Below, piece after piece: positions 43,399 to 54,865 of a stretch of 64,000 bases of DNA. The notes beneath the pieces are model-generated. The model did not search any database. It was not told the DNA's origin and was given only the letters and a program-made list of their open reading frames with translations. Positions within the stretch are counted from its first letter, which is position 1; every line of letters starts with the position of its first letter. Position numbers and translations under genes: made by a program. This DNA comes from Pogostemon cablin (taxonomy: Eukaryota; Streptophyta; Magnoliopsida; Lamiales; Lamiaceae): positions 18,384,791 through 18,448,790 of the forward strand of contig CM043013.1 of the NCBI GenBank assembly GCA_023678885.1. The letters run 5' to 3'.

Positions 43399-45337
43399 TG
43401 ATGCGCATTTTCTTTGCACGCAAAATTTATCCCTAAGTATTAAGGATATCAGTAGCAGCTTAAGCAAGCGACCAAGTGAATATCGAACCCAAAGGACGGT
43501 GTATTATCAATTTAATTATTATCTAAATTAATTAAGACAAGATGGCAATTAAGATTGAGGTTTGAATTATTAATCTACTAACAAAAATATAAAATAACAA
43601 TTAAAATAAAATAAACACTAGAAGAATTACGAAAGTGGAACGAGTAGGAGAATAGGTAGTTATAGGATAATTCAGTTTCACGCATTAATTTTCTTTACGT
43701 GTGTTGATGTCCAACTTTGCCTTGTGGAATACGGACGCATCACTAAACAATGCATATCTACTCTATAAACACAAGTAAATATGCGTGTAACATGTGTGAA
43801 TAACCTCGGAGCAAGAGATATAATAACACCCCCCTTTCTTGGTACTATCAGTATCAATTATTTCCCTGGCCAATTGGTACTCTAACCTGATATGATCTCC
43901 CTTTATAGGTACTATAAAATTATCCTCTTTATCCTACTTAATAACCCGAATTCAATTCAATTAATAAGCATTCATATATGATAGTTCTAATGAAGCTTCG
44001 GAATCCCCTCACTTAGAATCATAACATGGAATCCTATCCAGCGGTGAACGCACTCAATCTACAATCAAGATATATATTCAGACTCTATATACCAATTGAA
44101 GATGCACAAAATGACCGTGAATATAGAATAAGAAAGCACAATCTTATATAAAATAAATCCACAAGTAGTATTGTACGGAGTTTATACACGAAAGTTTAAT
44201 TAATTCGTAAAAACCTTCACAACCCTATTTCTACCAAAAAGGCTCTAGCCCATGATGTTACGAAGAACAATCATGGGGTTGGATAGATCTTACCCATATA
44301 TCTAGAAAATACAAGATAAATTAGGAAACGAAGGAAACCCTAGATGTGGTCGCGTCCTTCTCCATCTTGAATTGTCCTCTTGGTTCTCCTCTTGATTCCA
44401 CGAACGAATCTTCAAAGTTATGGATGGATGGGGGAAAGGATGTGGATGATGGTTGGGGGGTGATCACCCCTTGTGGGCTGTAGGATGATTGTGTTGTGTT
44501 ATATATCTTCTTGGTGTGATCTACATCCCCTTTTATACTTGTAAGCTCTCCTTATGGACCTTGAATGGGCTTTTCTTGGAAAATATGCAAAAACACGCAC
44601 TAAGGGTGCAAAAATCGGATTCGGACGCGTCTCAGGCATGTGGTTCGGCCTAGGGTTCGACCTAGGGCTTGGTCGAACCATGGTCGAATCGAAATCGGTG
44701 ATTTTTCGTACTTTAGACTTCTGGTTCGACCAAAATGGCAGTGGTTCGACCAAACTATCTGGTCAAACCAAACTGTTGTGGTCGAATCACACTTGCGCCA
44801 TCTCACTGTTTCGCGTATAGCTTCTACATCCGGACTCCGATTTGAGTAATTCTTGCACTCACGCTATTCTCTCTTCCTTGGATTTCTATCCACATAAAGA
44901 ACTCTCAAAAACTCTAAGATTTGAAGGTGTAATAAGCCTTGGAAAGTGACATAGCCGTTCTATTCGGCACAGCTCGCGTCACTGTTTTGCTCATAACTTC
45001 CCCGTTTGGATTACGATTGGGGTGTTCTTTATGCCAAAACGACCCTCTCTTCAGTGACTTTCCAACCATGTATTACATTTCCATTTTAGAGCTCCACATG
45101 AATACAGAAAAATTATATAAGTTGGACATGCATTTTTCAGCAGTCTTGCACAAGTTGCACCTTTTCTCCAACTTTGCGCTTTTAATCCTTTTTCCAACTA
45201 AAACATAATAAAACACCTCAAGTATACCTTTTTCTCACATATATTGAATATAAGACCCTTGTGCTAATATATGAAAAAATATCAATCAAAAAGGTGTTCA
45301 ATTGGACACTAAAACACGTTAATTTCCACTCTCATCA
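43399..45337 (-). repeat. 5' LTR of Athila D
   Basis: It matches the 3' LTR over its length (1939 against 1949 bp) with scattered differences. TTTTATA lies at 44531-44537, and the GGTTCGACC array at 44640-44786. The ORFs at 44499-44849 on both strands are array translations. Confidence 0.9.
44640..44786. repeat. GGTTCGACC/GGTCGAACC motif array in the U3 of Athila D (5' LTR)
   Basis: It is the counterpart of 38837-38990, including a GGTTCGACC/GGTCGAACC pair; it starts 103 bp from the TATA box. Confidence 0.85.
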
Positions 45338-45793
45338 AAACCGCCCCTCATCTACAATCCTCTGAAGCTCCTCAATCATCCCTTCAGCGTACATCTGAGC
45401 TACAGTCCTCCAATCACCTTTCGTTAAGCAAGCGATGGAAAGAACATCATGCGTCAACGTGTTAATCAACTTGTGGCCCTCATTCCGGACAGAAGTCAGC
45501 TCACTCACATCAAACGGAAACATGAAAGTAAAGGGCTTCGATCCCCTCGTATAGAACCAATCTCCATCCCGAAGATGAGCGAATCCATCCTTCACACATA
45601 TGCTCATAACCTAGCCCGAATCCTCAAGGATTGGTGTAATACCGGTGAAATCCATGTGATAATACTCAGCCACAGAAGTAAGCAAACCTCCTATATTCAC
45701 TCTCTGAAACGGAGAGCTCCTAAACATGTATAGCTGATTAATAAGGTGCGATCCCACATTGAATCTCACTCCATTGAGCATGCACCAGAGGGC
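45338..45793 (-). pseudogene. Athila C accessory ORF, middle part
   Basis: The minus-strand frame contains WCMLNGVRFNVG-type context near 45780-45740, ICVKDGFAHLRDG, KGDWRTVAQMYAEG (compare KGDWRTLVDMHVQG in Athila A) and ends DEGRFG at the Athila D insertion. It is bounded on the left by Athila D (TSD AAACC) and on the right by the solo LTR (TSD AGGGC), each of which splits the ORF. Confidence 0.8.
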
Positions 45794-47629
45794 TGATCGC
45801 TATTTTCTTTCACCCTTAAGTGTAAGGGATCGATTGTAGTGTGTGTGACCAAGTGAATATAGTTCCAACGAGATAGTTATAAATTTAATAAGTTCTATAT
45901 GATAATTCCAATGTAAGACAATTCTGGGAGTTCTTGAATGGATAATTAATTAAACCAATAAAATTTAAAATTAAATAATTAAACTACTTATGCAATAAAA
46001 TAAATCACGCAAGAGAAAACGATTAAGAAGCTCAAGAATGGAGAATTGGTAATGCTCGAGCAAACAGCTTAACTATGTGAATGATTTATTCTAGACCCAA
46101 ATTAATTACCTGCAGACGTTTATAAGAGACTAAGCCTAGTTAAATCACCTTGATCGGGTAGGATCTAACACTTATAATGAGCTGAGAATCCTAGGATCAA
46201 TAGAAAATTAACTCTCTCTCCCTCTATAGGTACTTCAGCCTAAATTCCATCAAAGGCTAGAGCACTAGACTTTTCTTTCTAGGTACGCGATTATTAACCC
46301 CCTTTTGTCTCCTTACTAATTACTTAATAATGATGTTTTACCAAATAATTAATATTCCAAATTAATTATCTAACACTCTTAGGTATTATAGGCCAATCCC
46401 CTAAGAATGTCACAGGAAACAACAATTATTATGCAGAAATAAAGAATCCTATTAACTATCAATCAGTGATACCGTCAATAATAATTAAAGGAATCAAAAC
46501 CCAAAAACACAATAATATAAAGTCTCAAAATATCCTCTTCAATAAGGAAATAAACAATCTGCAGAATAATAAAATCCAAGTCTAGGGCAATCAAATCACA
46601 TAGTCAAAACAATCTTAAAGCCCTAACATTACCAACAAAGAAGCTTAGCCCATGGAATTACGAGGGCAAATCATAAAGATGTAATAAACCCTAACCATTT
46701 GCTAAAATAACAAAGATAAATAACTAAAAATAAAGAACCCTTTTGGAGAACTCCGTCTCTTCAATTACGATCTCCGTCGGAATCTCCGTCTCCGGTGGTG
46801 AATAATAGTGGTGAGTGATGGAGAAATTATGGCAAGATGATATGGGGGCATGTGGATGGATTTTTGGGCGTGCCTTTGTTTCTTGCTCTCGCTTCCCCCC
46901 GTCCTCCAACATGCAGCGGAATATGTTTATATATAAGTAGCCCAGTATCATATGTGAAAGGGCTTCACAAATTAGGAATGGGCTGTGCATGAATTAGCAA
47001 GTGATGGGCTTTGTTTTAATAGCCCAGCATGAATTTGCAAGTGATGAGCCCACATATTGGAAAATTTGCATGCCATTGCCACGTATAGCTTTAGTAATTG
47101 AATTGGTACTCTTACTAATGCGTGGCCCACTTACTTGCAAATTTACTTGATAGGTTGGGCCCACCAATTAATCAGTATGAAATAAAAACCAAAATCTGCT
47201 TGATATGCATGAAGGTTTTTATGGCCAAAATTCGAAAAGTTTCGAAAATCCTGTCGGCAGCCGCGCGACGTTACCGTTTTAATCATAACTTCTTCATCCG
47301 AATTCCGATTGAAATTATTCTTGCACTCAAGCAACCCTCTCTTCTGTGTCTTTCCAACCATATCTCACACGACCAATTTTGACTTCCACAAAAATATAAA
47401 AAAATTACGGAAAGTAGGCATCTGTTTGCTTGCATGCTTGTACAAATTCACCATTCATTCCAACTTTGTATTTTTTATCCTTTTTCCTAGCAAACACAAC
47501 AAAATACCTCTCAAGCACATTTTAGTAAATAATAATTCAAAGTACTAAGATATGTGCAAATAATAAAAATTAAACACTCAAAGAGGTATCAAATTGGGCC
47601 CAAAAATACATGAATTTTCACTCTTATCA
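45794..47629 (-). repeat. Solo LTR (Athila-type) inserted in the accessory ORF of Athila C
   Basis: The minus-strand start is TGATAAGAGTGAAAATTCAT at 47629 and the end is GAAAATAGCGATCA at 45794. The target duplication AGGGC is exact at 45789-45793 and 47630-47634. It is the same family as the solo LTR at 18616-20306. The ATCCGAATTCCGATTGAAAT block lies at about 47296. It has no GGTCGA array. The ORFs within it (for example 46724-46990) are LTR translations. Confidence 0.9.
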
Positions 47630-48268
47630 AGGGCATACAACTCTCCCCTCGACACACAGCTCCCCTCAGATCAAGCAAACAGTGTGTTGCTCAACACCCG
47701 ATCCATATATTGGAGCATCGAATTCCAAATCAACGAAGCACGAGCACTACTAGTCTTCAAATCCATATCATCTCCAGAAATCTCTCTCCAAAAGTTATTT
47801 GCATTGAAAAATCCATTCTCATTCCTTGAGATCCCTCTCGGAGTCTGAAACAGCGCATTCAACTCCTCAGCCGACCACGTCCTCATCTCACCTCCAAGCT
47901 GGAATGTACACTCATATGGGAGATGGCACGAACCCTTCTTAACAGTAATCGAACATAGCACCTCCGCAGTCACATGGAAGTATGTCGGCTTCTTCAACTC
48001 TATAAAGCGATGAAAACTTGATCAAACATCCACAGGATATCATCTCGGATGTGCATTGTAACCATCGCCCCATCATCGTGATAACTCGTTCTAGCAATCT
48101 TGTCCGATATATCACCCCATTTATCCTTGATATCTTCCCCATCATTCATCCGAACTTTGAAATTCATAGGCAAACTCTCCTTAAGCCTTAACTTCTTTGT
48201 CACTGCACCTTCACGAGACGGCCTATCTTGCCTCTTTTTGGAACGAACCTCGGCTTCCTTTCCATTTC
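47630..48268 (-). pseudogene. Athila C accessory ORF, N-terminal part of exon 2
   Basis: A Lys/Arg-rich start (RSKKRQDRPSR) is followed by LPMNFKVRMNDGEDIKDKW and, after a stop or frameshift near 48000, KKPTYFHVTAEVLCSITVKKG, FQLGGEMRTWSAEELNALFQ and FWREISGDDMDLKTS. The order matches Athila A 30456-30990. It begins at the probable splice acceptor (CAG ends at 48269) and ends at the solo LTR. Confidence 0.8.
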
Positions 48269-48689
48269 CTGAAAACAATACTTCAATACTAACAAACAAG
48301 AAAAGCAAACTAAGTAATCAACTAGCATTCAACCCTACTCAAGACTTCAAGTTCTTCAATGCATAGCCACTCCAAGCAAGCATGTTTCATCCTCATAATT
48401 CAATAATTCAATTCACATGCTTACTCAATTCCATTCCAACATCAATTATGCAATAAGATAAACAAACGATGTTATCAACCACAAGCATGTATTAACAATT
48501 CAAACAATATACCCATAATCCAACATGATTCATCTCACACTTCCAAATTACTCCCAAATTCACATAAACATCAAGGTTTGACAACCATTGAGCAATCAAA
48601 ATTGAACTCATCAATTGTTCACATGAAATTGTACACAAAAACTCAAATTCTACCATGAATTCCTATAGAAGCTCGTTCAATCAACTTAC
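48269..48689 (-). other. Probable intron of the Athila C accessory ORF
   Basis: In sense the donor is GGGTAAGTTGATT (48691-48679) and the acceptor is TTGTTTTCAG ending at 48269. Athila A has the same donor context, GGGTAAGTTGATT, at 29939-29951. The interior is T-rich and AT-rich with no ORF, as in plant introns. The reading-frame phase across the junction is not clean, so at least one indel must be assumed. Confidence 0.5.
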
Positions 48690-48764
48690 CCACTTGAAAT
48701 AAACAATTAGAACTTCAATCCTAAGGTAATAGAGTTGAGAAAACATATCTTTTGAACCGGCCAT
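48690..48764 (-). pseudogene. Athila C accessory ORF, exon 1
   Basis: In sense it begins ATGGCCGGTTCAAAAGATAT (MAGSKDMFSQL), matching MAGDKDMFSQ of Athila A exon 1; 25 codons to the donor site. Confidence 0.6.
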
Positions 48765-49601
48765 GGCTAAAGAAAGAACAAGTGTGACAATCTTTCAAAA
48801 TTGCGACAAAACCCTAGTTTTGCAACTAGATTGCTCTGAAAATGCGACGAATTGAGTGGAAGGAGTGTGGAATGTGGTTTAATCGAAGAGAAATCGAGTG
48901 GAATCAAAGATTAGAAGGAAGGGTTTCCGATTCGGGACGAATTCGAGTGAAGGTGGTGTGCAAAGTGATTAAATGGGGTTGAAAAACTACGTTTAAAATT
49001 GACTTACCTGGTACGATTCGACCTACTGGAGTGGTCGAATGGGCTTGTCTTGGTCGAACCACATTTCTGGAGGCTTTTAGCATCTCAGTTTGACCTCGAT
49101 TCGACCAAATGCCTTGGTCGAACCACACTGTCATGGTCAAACCCTTATGTTCAAAACTTTCAGGTCCGCGATTCGACCTCGGTTCGACTTACCCTTTTGT
49201 CGAACCAATCCCATCTTGATCGAATCGGCCTTTACAAAATTCTCTGATCTCCAGTTCGACCTTCATCTTCGTCGAAGCCTTGGTCGAATCAACTCCTGCG
49301 TGGTCGAATCAACCTGTAACGAAGTCTCTAATCATCAGTTCGACCTGAGCTCTTCACTTTGACCTGCACCTTTGGTTGAATCGAACACCTGATGCTCCAA
49401 AGTCGAATATTCTTCATCCCCTACACATTTCAAGCTTAAAAACGAACATTAGGTACCAAAACAGAGCAAAACTTAGCTCGAGAACCAATCCTAAAACTCA
49501 ATATTTATGTGTAACTCTACATACGACACTCAACAACACAAAACACCACTGAACATTAGGCAAATTGCAAAAATCGACGCACCAAAACTGGTTGAAGTTT
49601 C
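48765..49601 (-). other. Athila C post-pol spacer, left of Copia 1
   Basis: Non-coding. It holds the motif array at 49015-49383 and, near 49540-49600, phrases (GAACATTAGGCAAATTGC, AAAACTGGTTGAAGTTTC) shared with Athila A at about 29195-29245 and Athila D at about 41075-41135. The sequence resumes at 58054 after Copia 1. Confidence 0.6.
49015..49383. repeat. ATTCGACC/GGTCGAAT motif array in the post-pol spacer of Athila C
   Basis: Roughly eighteen copies in both orientations with T/A flanks, as in this element's LTR; for example ATTCGACC and GGTCGAAT with a 9-base spacer at 49016-49040. The ORFs on both strands here are array translations. Confidence 0.85.
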
Positions 49602-50808
49602 TGTTAGATTTGTATACTAAAAGCCTTGCTTTTGTATTGAACAATATTTTTAACGATTTTATTTGAAATGAGAATCATATGATCAAACGTTTTTGCATAT
49701 TATAAATTGTTTATTTATATGTTTGTGCAAAAGTCCATTTACTTTATATTATAGATAATATGTTGTGCAACAACACGTAAAAGATCATATTATCGGTTTG
49801 CTTATAAAGTATAAACAGATGCTCACAACCGAGATAGACGGGGACTATCTATCGGTATGATTATAGTGTGATTTGGTATTAGTTTGTCTTGACCATAGAA
49901 CCACATTAGTACACTGCTTTGTGTATTGAGTAGGACCGCCTGAGATCGTTCGACTTGTACTGTCTATATAGAAGAACTTAATCTCTGTTATTATGGATGT
50001 TCGTGCTCTTAATCCCTATAAAATAATCTCGACACGTAAGGCAGTATATATTTCTTTGATTCATCAATGGGTTAGATTTAAATGAATTAAATCAACAAAC
50101 TCGGTGAGTTGGGAAATAATGCTGTCTCTATGGTGTGCTGTTGATTGTAGAAGGAATCCATGTCTGTCATAGATTGATGATGTCCCCTTGAGGAGCTCAT
50201 AAAGTTTATCATGTAAATCTTGCAAGTGGATTAATTTTCGACATGATAATGAGGTTGAGTGGTACTACTCTCGGAAGAGATATTAATTAATTTGAGTTGT
50301 CAGTAACTTAATTAATTAATGGGCATTGTATATCTTAAACATGGGGAGACTATCGGGCTCATAATAAGAAGGAGCCCAGAATATAATTTTGGGATTGGAT
50401 GGGTAGTGCAGTAATAATATTTTAGTGGACTATATTATTATTATTGGATTTAATTAAAAGCTTTGGGCTAAACTTGGCTAATTAAATCTAATTGAGGCCC
50501 AGCCTAATTTCTCCTCCTGGTCCCTGCAGTAGCCCAACTATATAAGTTATCTCAGTTCCTAATAACCTAAGTCTGCGCCACTTACGTAAAAAACAGAAAA
50601 GGAACAGATTGAGAACTCTCTGGGGATTGTTGATCACACAACACCAGAGAGTTGACTTTGGGTCATACTGTAGAAGATCAGAGGTGCTCTTCACAGATCT
50701 TCATCCTCTACTCCAACCCAGAAGTCAGGTAAATTATTTTTTGCTTCCGCTGATTGTTTACCTTTTTTTTATCGAATCACCTTAACCAAAACGATCCAAT
50801 TACCAATA
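49602..50808 (+). repeat. 5' LTR of Copia 1
   Basis: It starts TGTTAGATTTGTATACTAAA. The last bases TACCAATA correspond to TGCCAGCA in the 3' LTR, so the terminal CA is mutated here. TATATAAG at 50539-50546 is the likely TATA box. Confidence 0.9.
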
Positions 50809-50810
50809 AT

Positions 50811-50822
50811 TGGTATCAGAGC
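50811..50822 (+). promoter_or_regulatory. Primer binding site of Copia 1 (tRNA-Met)
   Basis: TGGTATCAGAGC is an exact match to the initiator tRNA-Met complement, 2 bp after the LTR. Confidence 0.9.
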
Positions 50823-52879
50823 CTGGTTTCTTGGTGAAACGTGATTTGTATGGATGTTTTTTTTATGATTATTTGATTAATTGATCTAATCTGAATTAAT
50901 CGCATGTTTATTAGTCAGTCAGTCAGTATGTGATTAAGTGATTGAAGTATTATCTTTGTAATCGCATATTACTTTGTGATCTACTGTTGTGATATGTTGT
51001 CAGTGTATTTTCTTTGATTGTATACACGATACACACTTATTAAATACACCAAGAAGTCAGTCAGAAGTCACTGTAACATTTTTATCACACATGCACACCC
51101 TGCTCGATAGGTGTGCATCCGGCGGCGGGTGAACATTGGAGGTGACAGCGGGGTCTGACCGGCACCGACAATCGATGGCTGGTGGCTTCGGCCAGACCAA
51201 ATATGTCACGGCAGTGCTAAAAAGGCGAGAGGCTTTGACTGGATCGATATCAACGGTGAACAGTACGATTGACGATAGCGAGTGATGAATCATGAACGAT
51301 GGCGGCGCATTCACGCTGACTGTGCAGATCCGGCGGCATGTGTTGATTGTGAATGCGATTGGTGGTGTTCCGACCAGGATCTAGGCGAGTCCAACCTGTC
51401 TCAGGTCGGGTCAGGAAAGATCGTCGCACATCCGACAATGCTAGAGCGGTCGCGCGGCTGACCGACACTGACTGTAGATCACTGAAGAGTGGGCTGTCGG
51501 CTCTTTACTGACGGTGGTTGCTGGAGCGGCCGCCAGCGACAGCGGCGTCTGGTTGGGCTGGTGTGGATGTCTTCAGGCGAAACATCGGCATTGATTCTGG
51601 ACAACCGGTGGCTGGTGGCTGCCTGATACAGCGCAGTTGCAGGCGACGGTGTAGCTGGATGGTCTGGAGTAGCGCGCGGCGGTGCGGCGGCACTGGACTG
51701 TCTGCATGTTGCGCTGACGGTTGGAGACAGCGTGGGAGGCAGGCGCGACTGCGGTCCTAGCACGGCGGCGATCTGACGGCTTGGTTTCGACAATGGGAGC
51801 AGATAGGGAGACTCCGGTGGAGTGGCAGCTCGTTACCGGATGGTCGGCGGCGCGTTGCCAGCGAGCTGACGGCACGACTGCCACGTACTGAGGCGCCGTG
51901 CGACTGTTGGTGTGAGGTGTCAGTCTGGTTGTTGCAGCTGGGTGTTATTCTAGGGCAGCACAGATGGTGTTTTTGTATTGCTAATGGGCTTATGTCCTTT
52001 TTTAGGCTGTTGGGTTGTTGGGCTCAGTTTAATTCTTTGTCTAATGGGCCGTGATATAAGGGATTGGAATAGGGCTGTAATTCTTGTATTTGTTTTGGGC
52101 TGGCAGGATTAATTGGCTAATATAATGGGCTTGTTGGGCTCTTTTGACTCTAGTTTTATTTATTGGCTGGATTAATAGGCCCATTTACTTGATTTATTTA
52201 GTGGCTTAATCCTTTTGATATATAATTGATTTAATTGTTTAACTTGACAATTAATTATTATATATGATGCATGTTCTATGTGATTCATTTAATTTTAAAT
52301 TACTTATAATAGAAGCATGCTAGCATGTATATTTTATTATGAAATATTATATGCATGTTAAATAAATTTCCATGGCCTCCATCATTGGTTTGTAAGTGAT
52401 GTGAGTAAGCTTGCGCGTTGGCATTAGAGCCTTCCTCCCCATCGGATGAGTTTATTCATGGATCACTGGTACAAACTTCTTTAAGATGACTGTAGGAAAT
52501 TATCCAAGCGCGTGTGTACTTCTCTATCTGTAAGGCACATAAGCTTGCGCAATGGACTTGGGGTTAAATAATGGTGTACACTTAGATGCAAATAATTAGT
52601 ATCCTCCCCATCGGAGTCACTGCTGTTATTTGCATGGCTAAAGAAAACCGACTATTAATTATTTTGTCATAAAGACAGGTTGACAAATGAGATTATTGGG
52701 TAAAACCTTCTCTTGTAAATGTTCGGGTTTGTATACGTCCACACTATCGTGGCATGCAAATTCACGGTGCTTGAGATGTTGGTGAATTTTATTTTATATT
52801 ATTTTGAGGGATTCAATATAAATTGATGAATTCGAAGTGTTTGATCTGTTTAATTATTTATGATTCTCAGGATTTTAAT
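50823..52879 (+). other. Long 5' leader of Copia 1 with a GC-rich segment
   Basis: The leader is about 2 kb. 51100-51960 is strikingly GC-rich with many CGGCGG, GGTGGC and GCGGCG phrases and no conserved ORF; the minus-strand ORFs here (51057-51884) are Ala/Arg/Pro-rich and overlap in several frames, as expected from GC-rich DNA. 52370-52790 is a block conserved with Copia 2 (GTAAGTGATGTGAGTAA, GCCTTCCTCCC, GGATGAGTTTATTCA, CGCGTGTGTACTTCT). It precedes gag by about 90 bp and may contain packaging or translation signals. Confidence 0.7.
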
Positions 52880-54865
52880 ATGGCACTCAACTCACTTTCT
52901 GTTATACTTAAAGAGCATAAACTTACTGGCACTAACTATGTTAACTGGAAGCGAAACATGGAAATTGTATTAACTGCTGAAGATTATATCTTTGTACTTT
53001 CTGAGGAATGTCCTCCGGCACCTACTGATGCCTCTACCGAAGAGCAAAAAAATGCTTATAATAGGTGGGTCAAGGCTGATAGGATGGCTAAATGCTACAT
53101 TTTGGCGTCTATGTCAAATGTGCTTCAGACTCAGCATCAAGCCATGGAGACCGCCTATGATATGATGCATAATCTTAGGGAACTCTTCGGACATCAGAGT
53201 CGTCCTGCTAGGTCGAAGGGCATGTCGGTCTTGATGAACACCATAATGGCTGAGGGCACTCCCGTAAGGGAACATGTCCTTAGGATGATGGGCCAACTCA
53301 ATGAGTTGGAAATTCTTAGAGCTGAAATTGATGGGGAAACCCAGGTCGATATCATACTCCAAAGCTTGCCTAGGAGTTTTGAGCAGTTCCGCCTGAACTA
53401 TGGTATGAACAAATATATGTACATGTTGGCAGAACTTCTGACAGAACTTGTGGCGGCGGAAGAACTATTTCGTAGACCTCCTCAGGTTCATGTTGCTGAA
53501 AATGCTACTCATCCTAGGCCAAAGGGCGGTAGGAAGAAAAAGAAGCATGAAAATTCAGCACCGGTGAACCAAGTGAAAGCAAAGACTGGTGCGGTCAAGA
53601 AGCCTAAAGGCAAGTGCTTCAAATGCAAGCAGCCGGGACACTACAAGGCAGACTGCCCTCTTCTGAAGGAGAACAGGAATGGTAAGTCTTATATACTAGT
53701 TGTTGAATCTTGTGTAGCGGCTATATCTGCTGACACTTGGTGTGTAGATACGGGAGCCACTGACCATGTCTGCAATTCTTTGCAGGGGTTCCACCAAACC
53801 CGACAGCTCAGTGATGGAGAGATTACCATACTCATGGGGAATGCTACAAGAGTAGCAGCTGTCGCAGTGGGAGACGTTTATTTATTTTTCAATAAGAGTA
53901 AAACTCTTATTTTGAGGAATTGTCTTTATGTACCGTATTTTAGAAAGAATTTAATTTCAGTTTCTAAATTATTTATGGATGGATATTCTGTTTCTTTTAA
54001 TGACAAGGTTATTATAAGGAAAGATAGAATTATTATCTGTGATGGTACATTGATAGATAATTTGTATACTCTTAATTCAATTTCTCCCACAATGCAACAA
54101 ATTGAAACGAATGATACATCTACTAATAAGAGAAATGAACCTTCTAAAATGAACCAAACATATCATTGGCATCTAAGACTGGGTCACATTAACTTAAGTA
54201 GGATTCAAAGATTGATAGCTGATGGACCTCTGAGTTCATTAGTAGTGGAAAATTATCCAACTTGCGAATCCTGCTTGGAAGGAAAAATGACTAAAAGGCC
54301 TTTTAAGGCAAAAGGGTATAGAGCAAAAGATTTGTTGGAATTGGTTCATTCCGATTTATGTGGTCCTATGTCTGTCCAGGAAAGAGGGGGTTTTGAATAT
54401 TTTGTCACTTTCATTGACGATTATTCAAGATATGGATATATTTATTTGATGCGCCGCAAGTCTGAATGCTTTGATAAATTCAAAGAATACAAGGCTGATG
54501 TGGAAAAGCAACTTGGTAAATATATCAAAACACTACGATCTAATCGTGGTGGTGAATACCTCTTGGGAGAGTTTAGGAATTATTTATCAGAAAATGGGAT
54601 TGAATCCCAATTGTCTGCACCGGGCACACCCCAGCAGAATAGTGTAGCGGAAAGAAGGAATAGGACTCTTATGGAAATGGTAAGATCAATGATGAGTTAT
54701 TCAGAATTACCAAATTCATTTTGGGGACACGCCTTAGAAACAGCAGCTTACATTCTAAACTTAGTACCTTCTAAATTGGTAGCCTCCACACCCACAGAAC
54801 TGTGGACCGGGCGCAAGCCTAGTTTGAAACATGTTCGAATTTGGGGTGCTCCGGCACACGTTTAA
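52880..54865 (+). pseudogene. Copia 1 gag-protease-integrase
   Basis: The start at 52880 (MALNSLSVIL) is preferred over the in-frame ATG at 52823 because the related Copia 2 has its ATG at the same place. The UBN2-type Gag core has NYVNWKRNMEIVL and LFGHQSRPARSKG; the CCHC knuckle KCFKCKQPGHYKADCP is at about 53617-53663. The protease has WCVDTGATDHVCNS (about 53738-53780). Integrase has HWHLRLGH..., CESCLEGK, LVHSDLCGPM (first Asp), RSNRGGEYL where RSDRGGEYL is expected, so the second catalytic Asp is Asn by a single G-to-A change, and NSVAERRNRTL with the Glu. The frame ends at a TAA at 54863-54865, best explained by loss of one T in a TTT run. Confidence 0.9.

Larger units (their letters stand above)
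37588..45337 (-). mobile_element. Athila D: complete but pol-deleted Athila element with 5-bp TSD
   Basis: The LTRs are at 37588-39536 and 43399-45337. The target duplication AAACC is at 37583-37587 and 45338-45342 and is exact. The internal part is only 3862 bp: primer site, gag, motif linker, end of the protease, then directly the post-pol spacer with the internal polypurine tract and the hairpin pair. RT, RNase H, integrase and the accessory ORF are missing. Such an element could only move with proteins supplied by another copy. It is inserted in the accessory ORF of Athila C. Confidence 0.9.

Noticed and set aside
46724..47548. ORFs in the solo LTR, for example 46724-46990 and 47122-47382
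   Set aside because: LTR sequence confirmed by exact ends and the AGGGC duplication; no coding similarity.
21663..49383. Regularly recurring palindromic motifs that could be mistaken for a CRISPR array
   Set aside because: Spacings are irregular, the motif is only 8-10 bp, orientation alternates and the host is a plant; they are LTR and spacer motifs.
51057..51884. Several overlapping minus-strand ORFs in the Copia 1 leader
   Set aside because: GC-rich DNA gives open frames in many phases; no motif is shared between them and the strand is opposite to the element.
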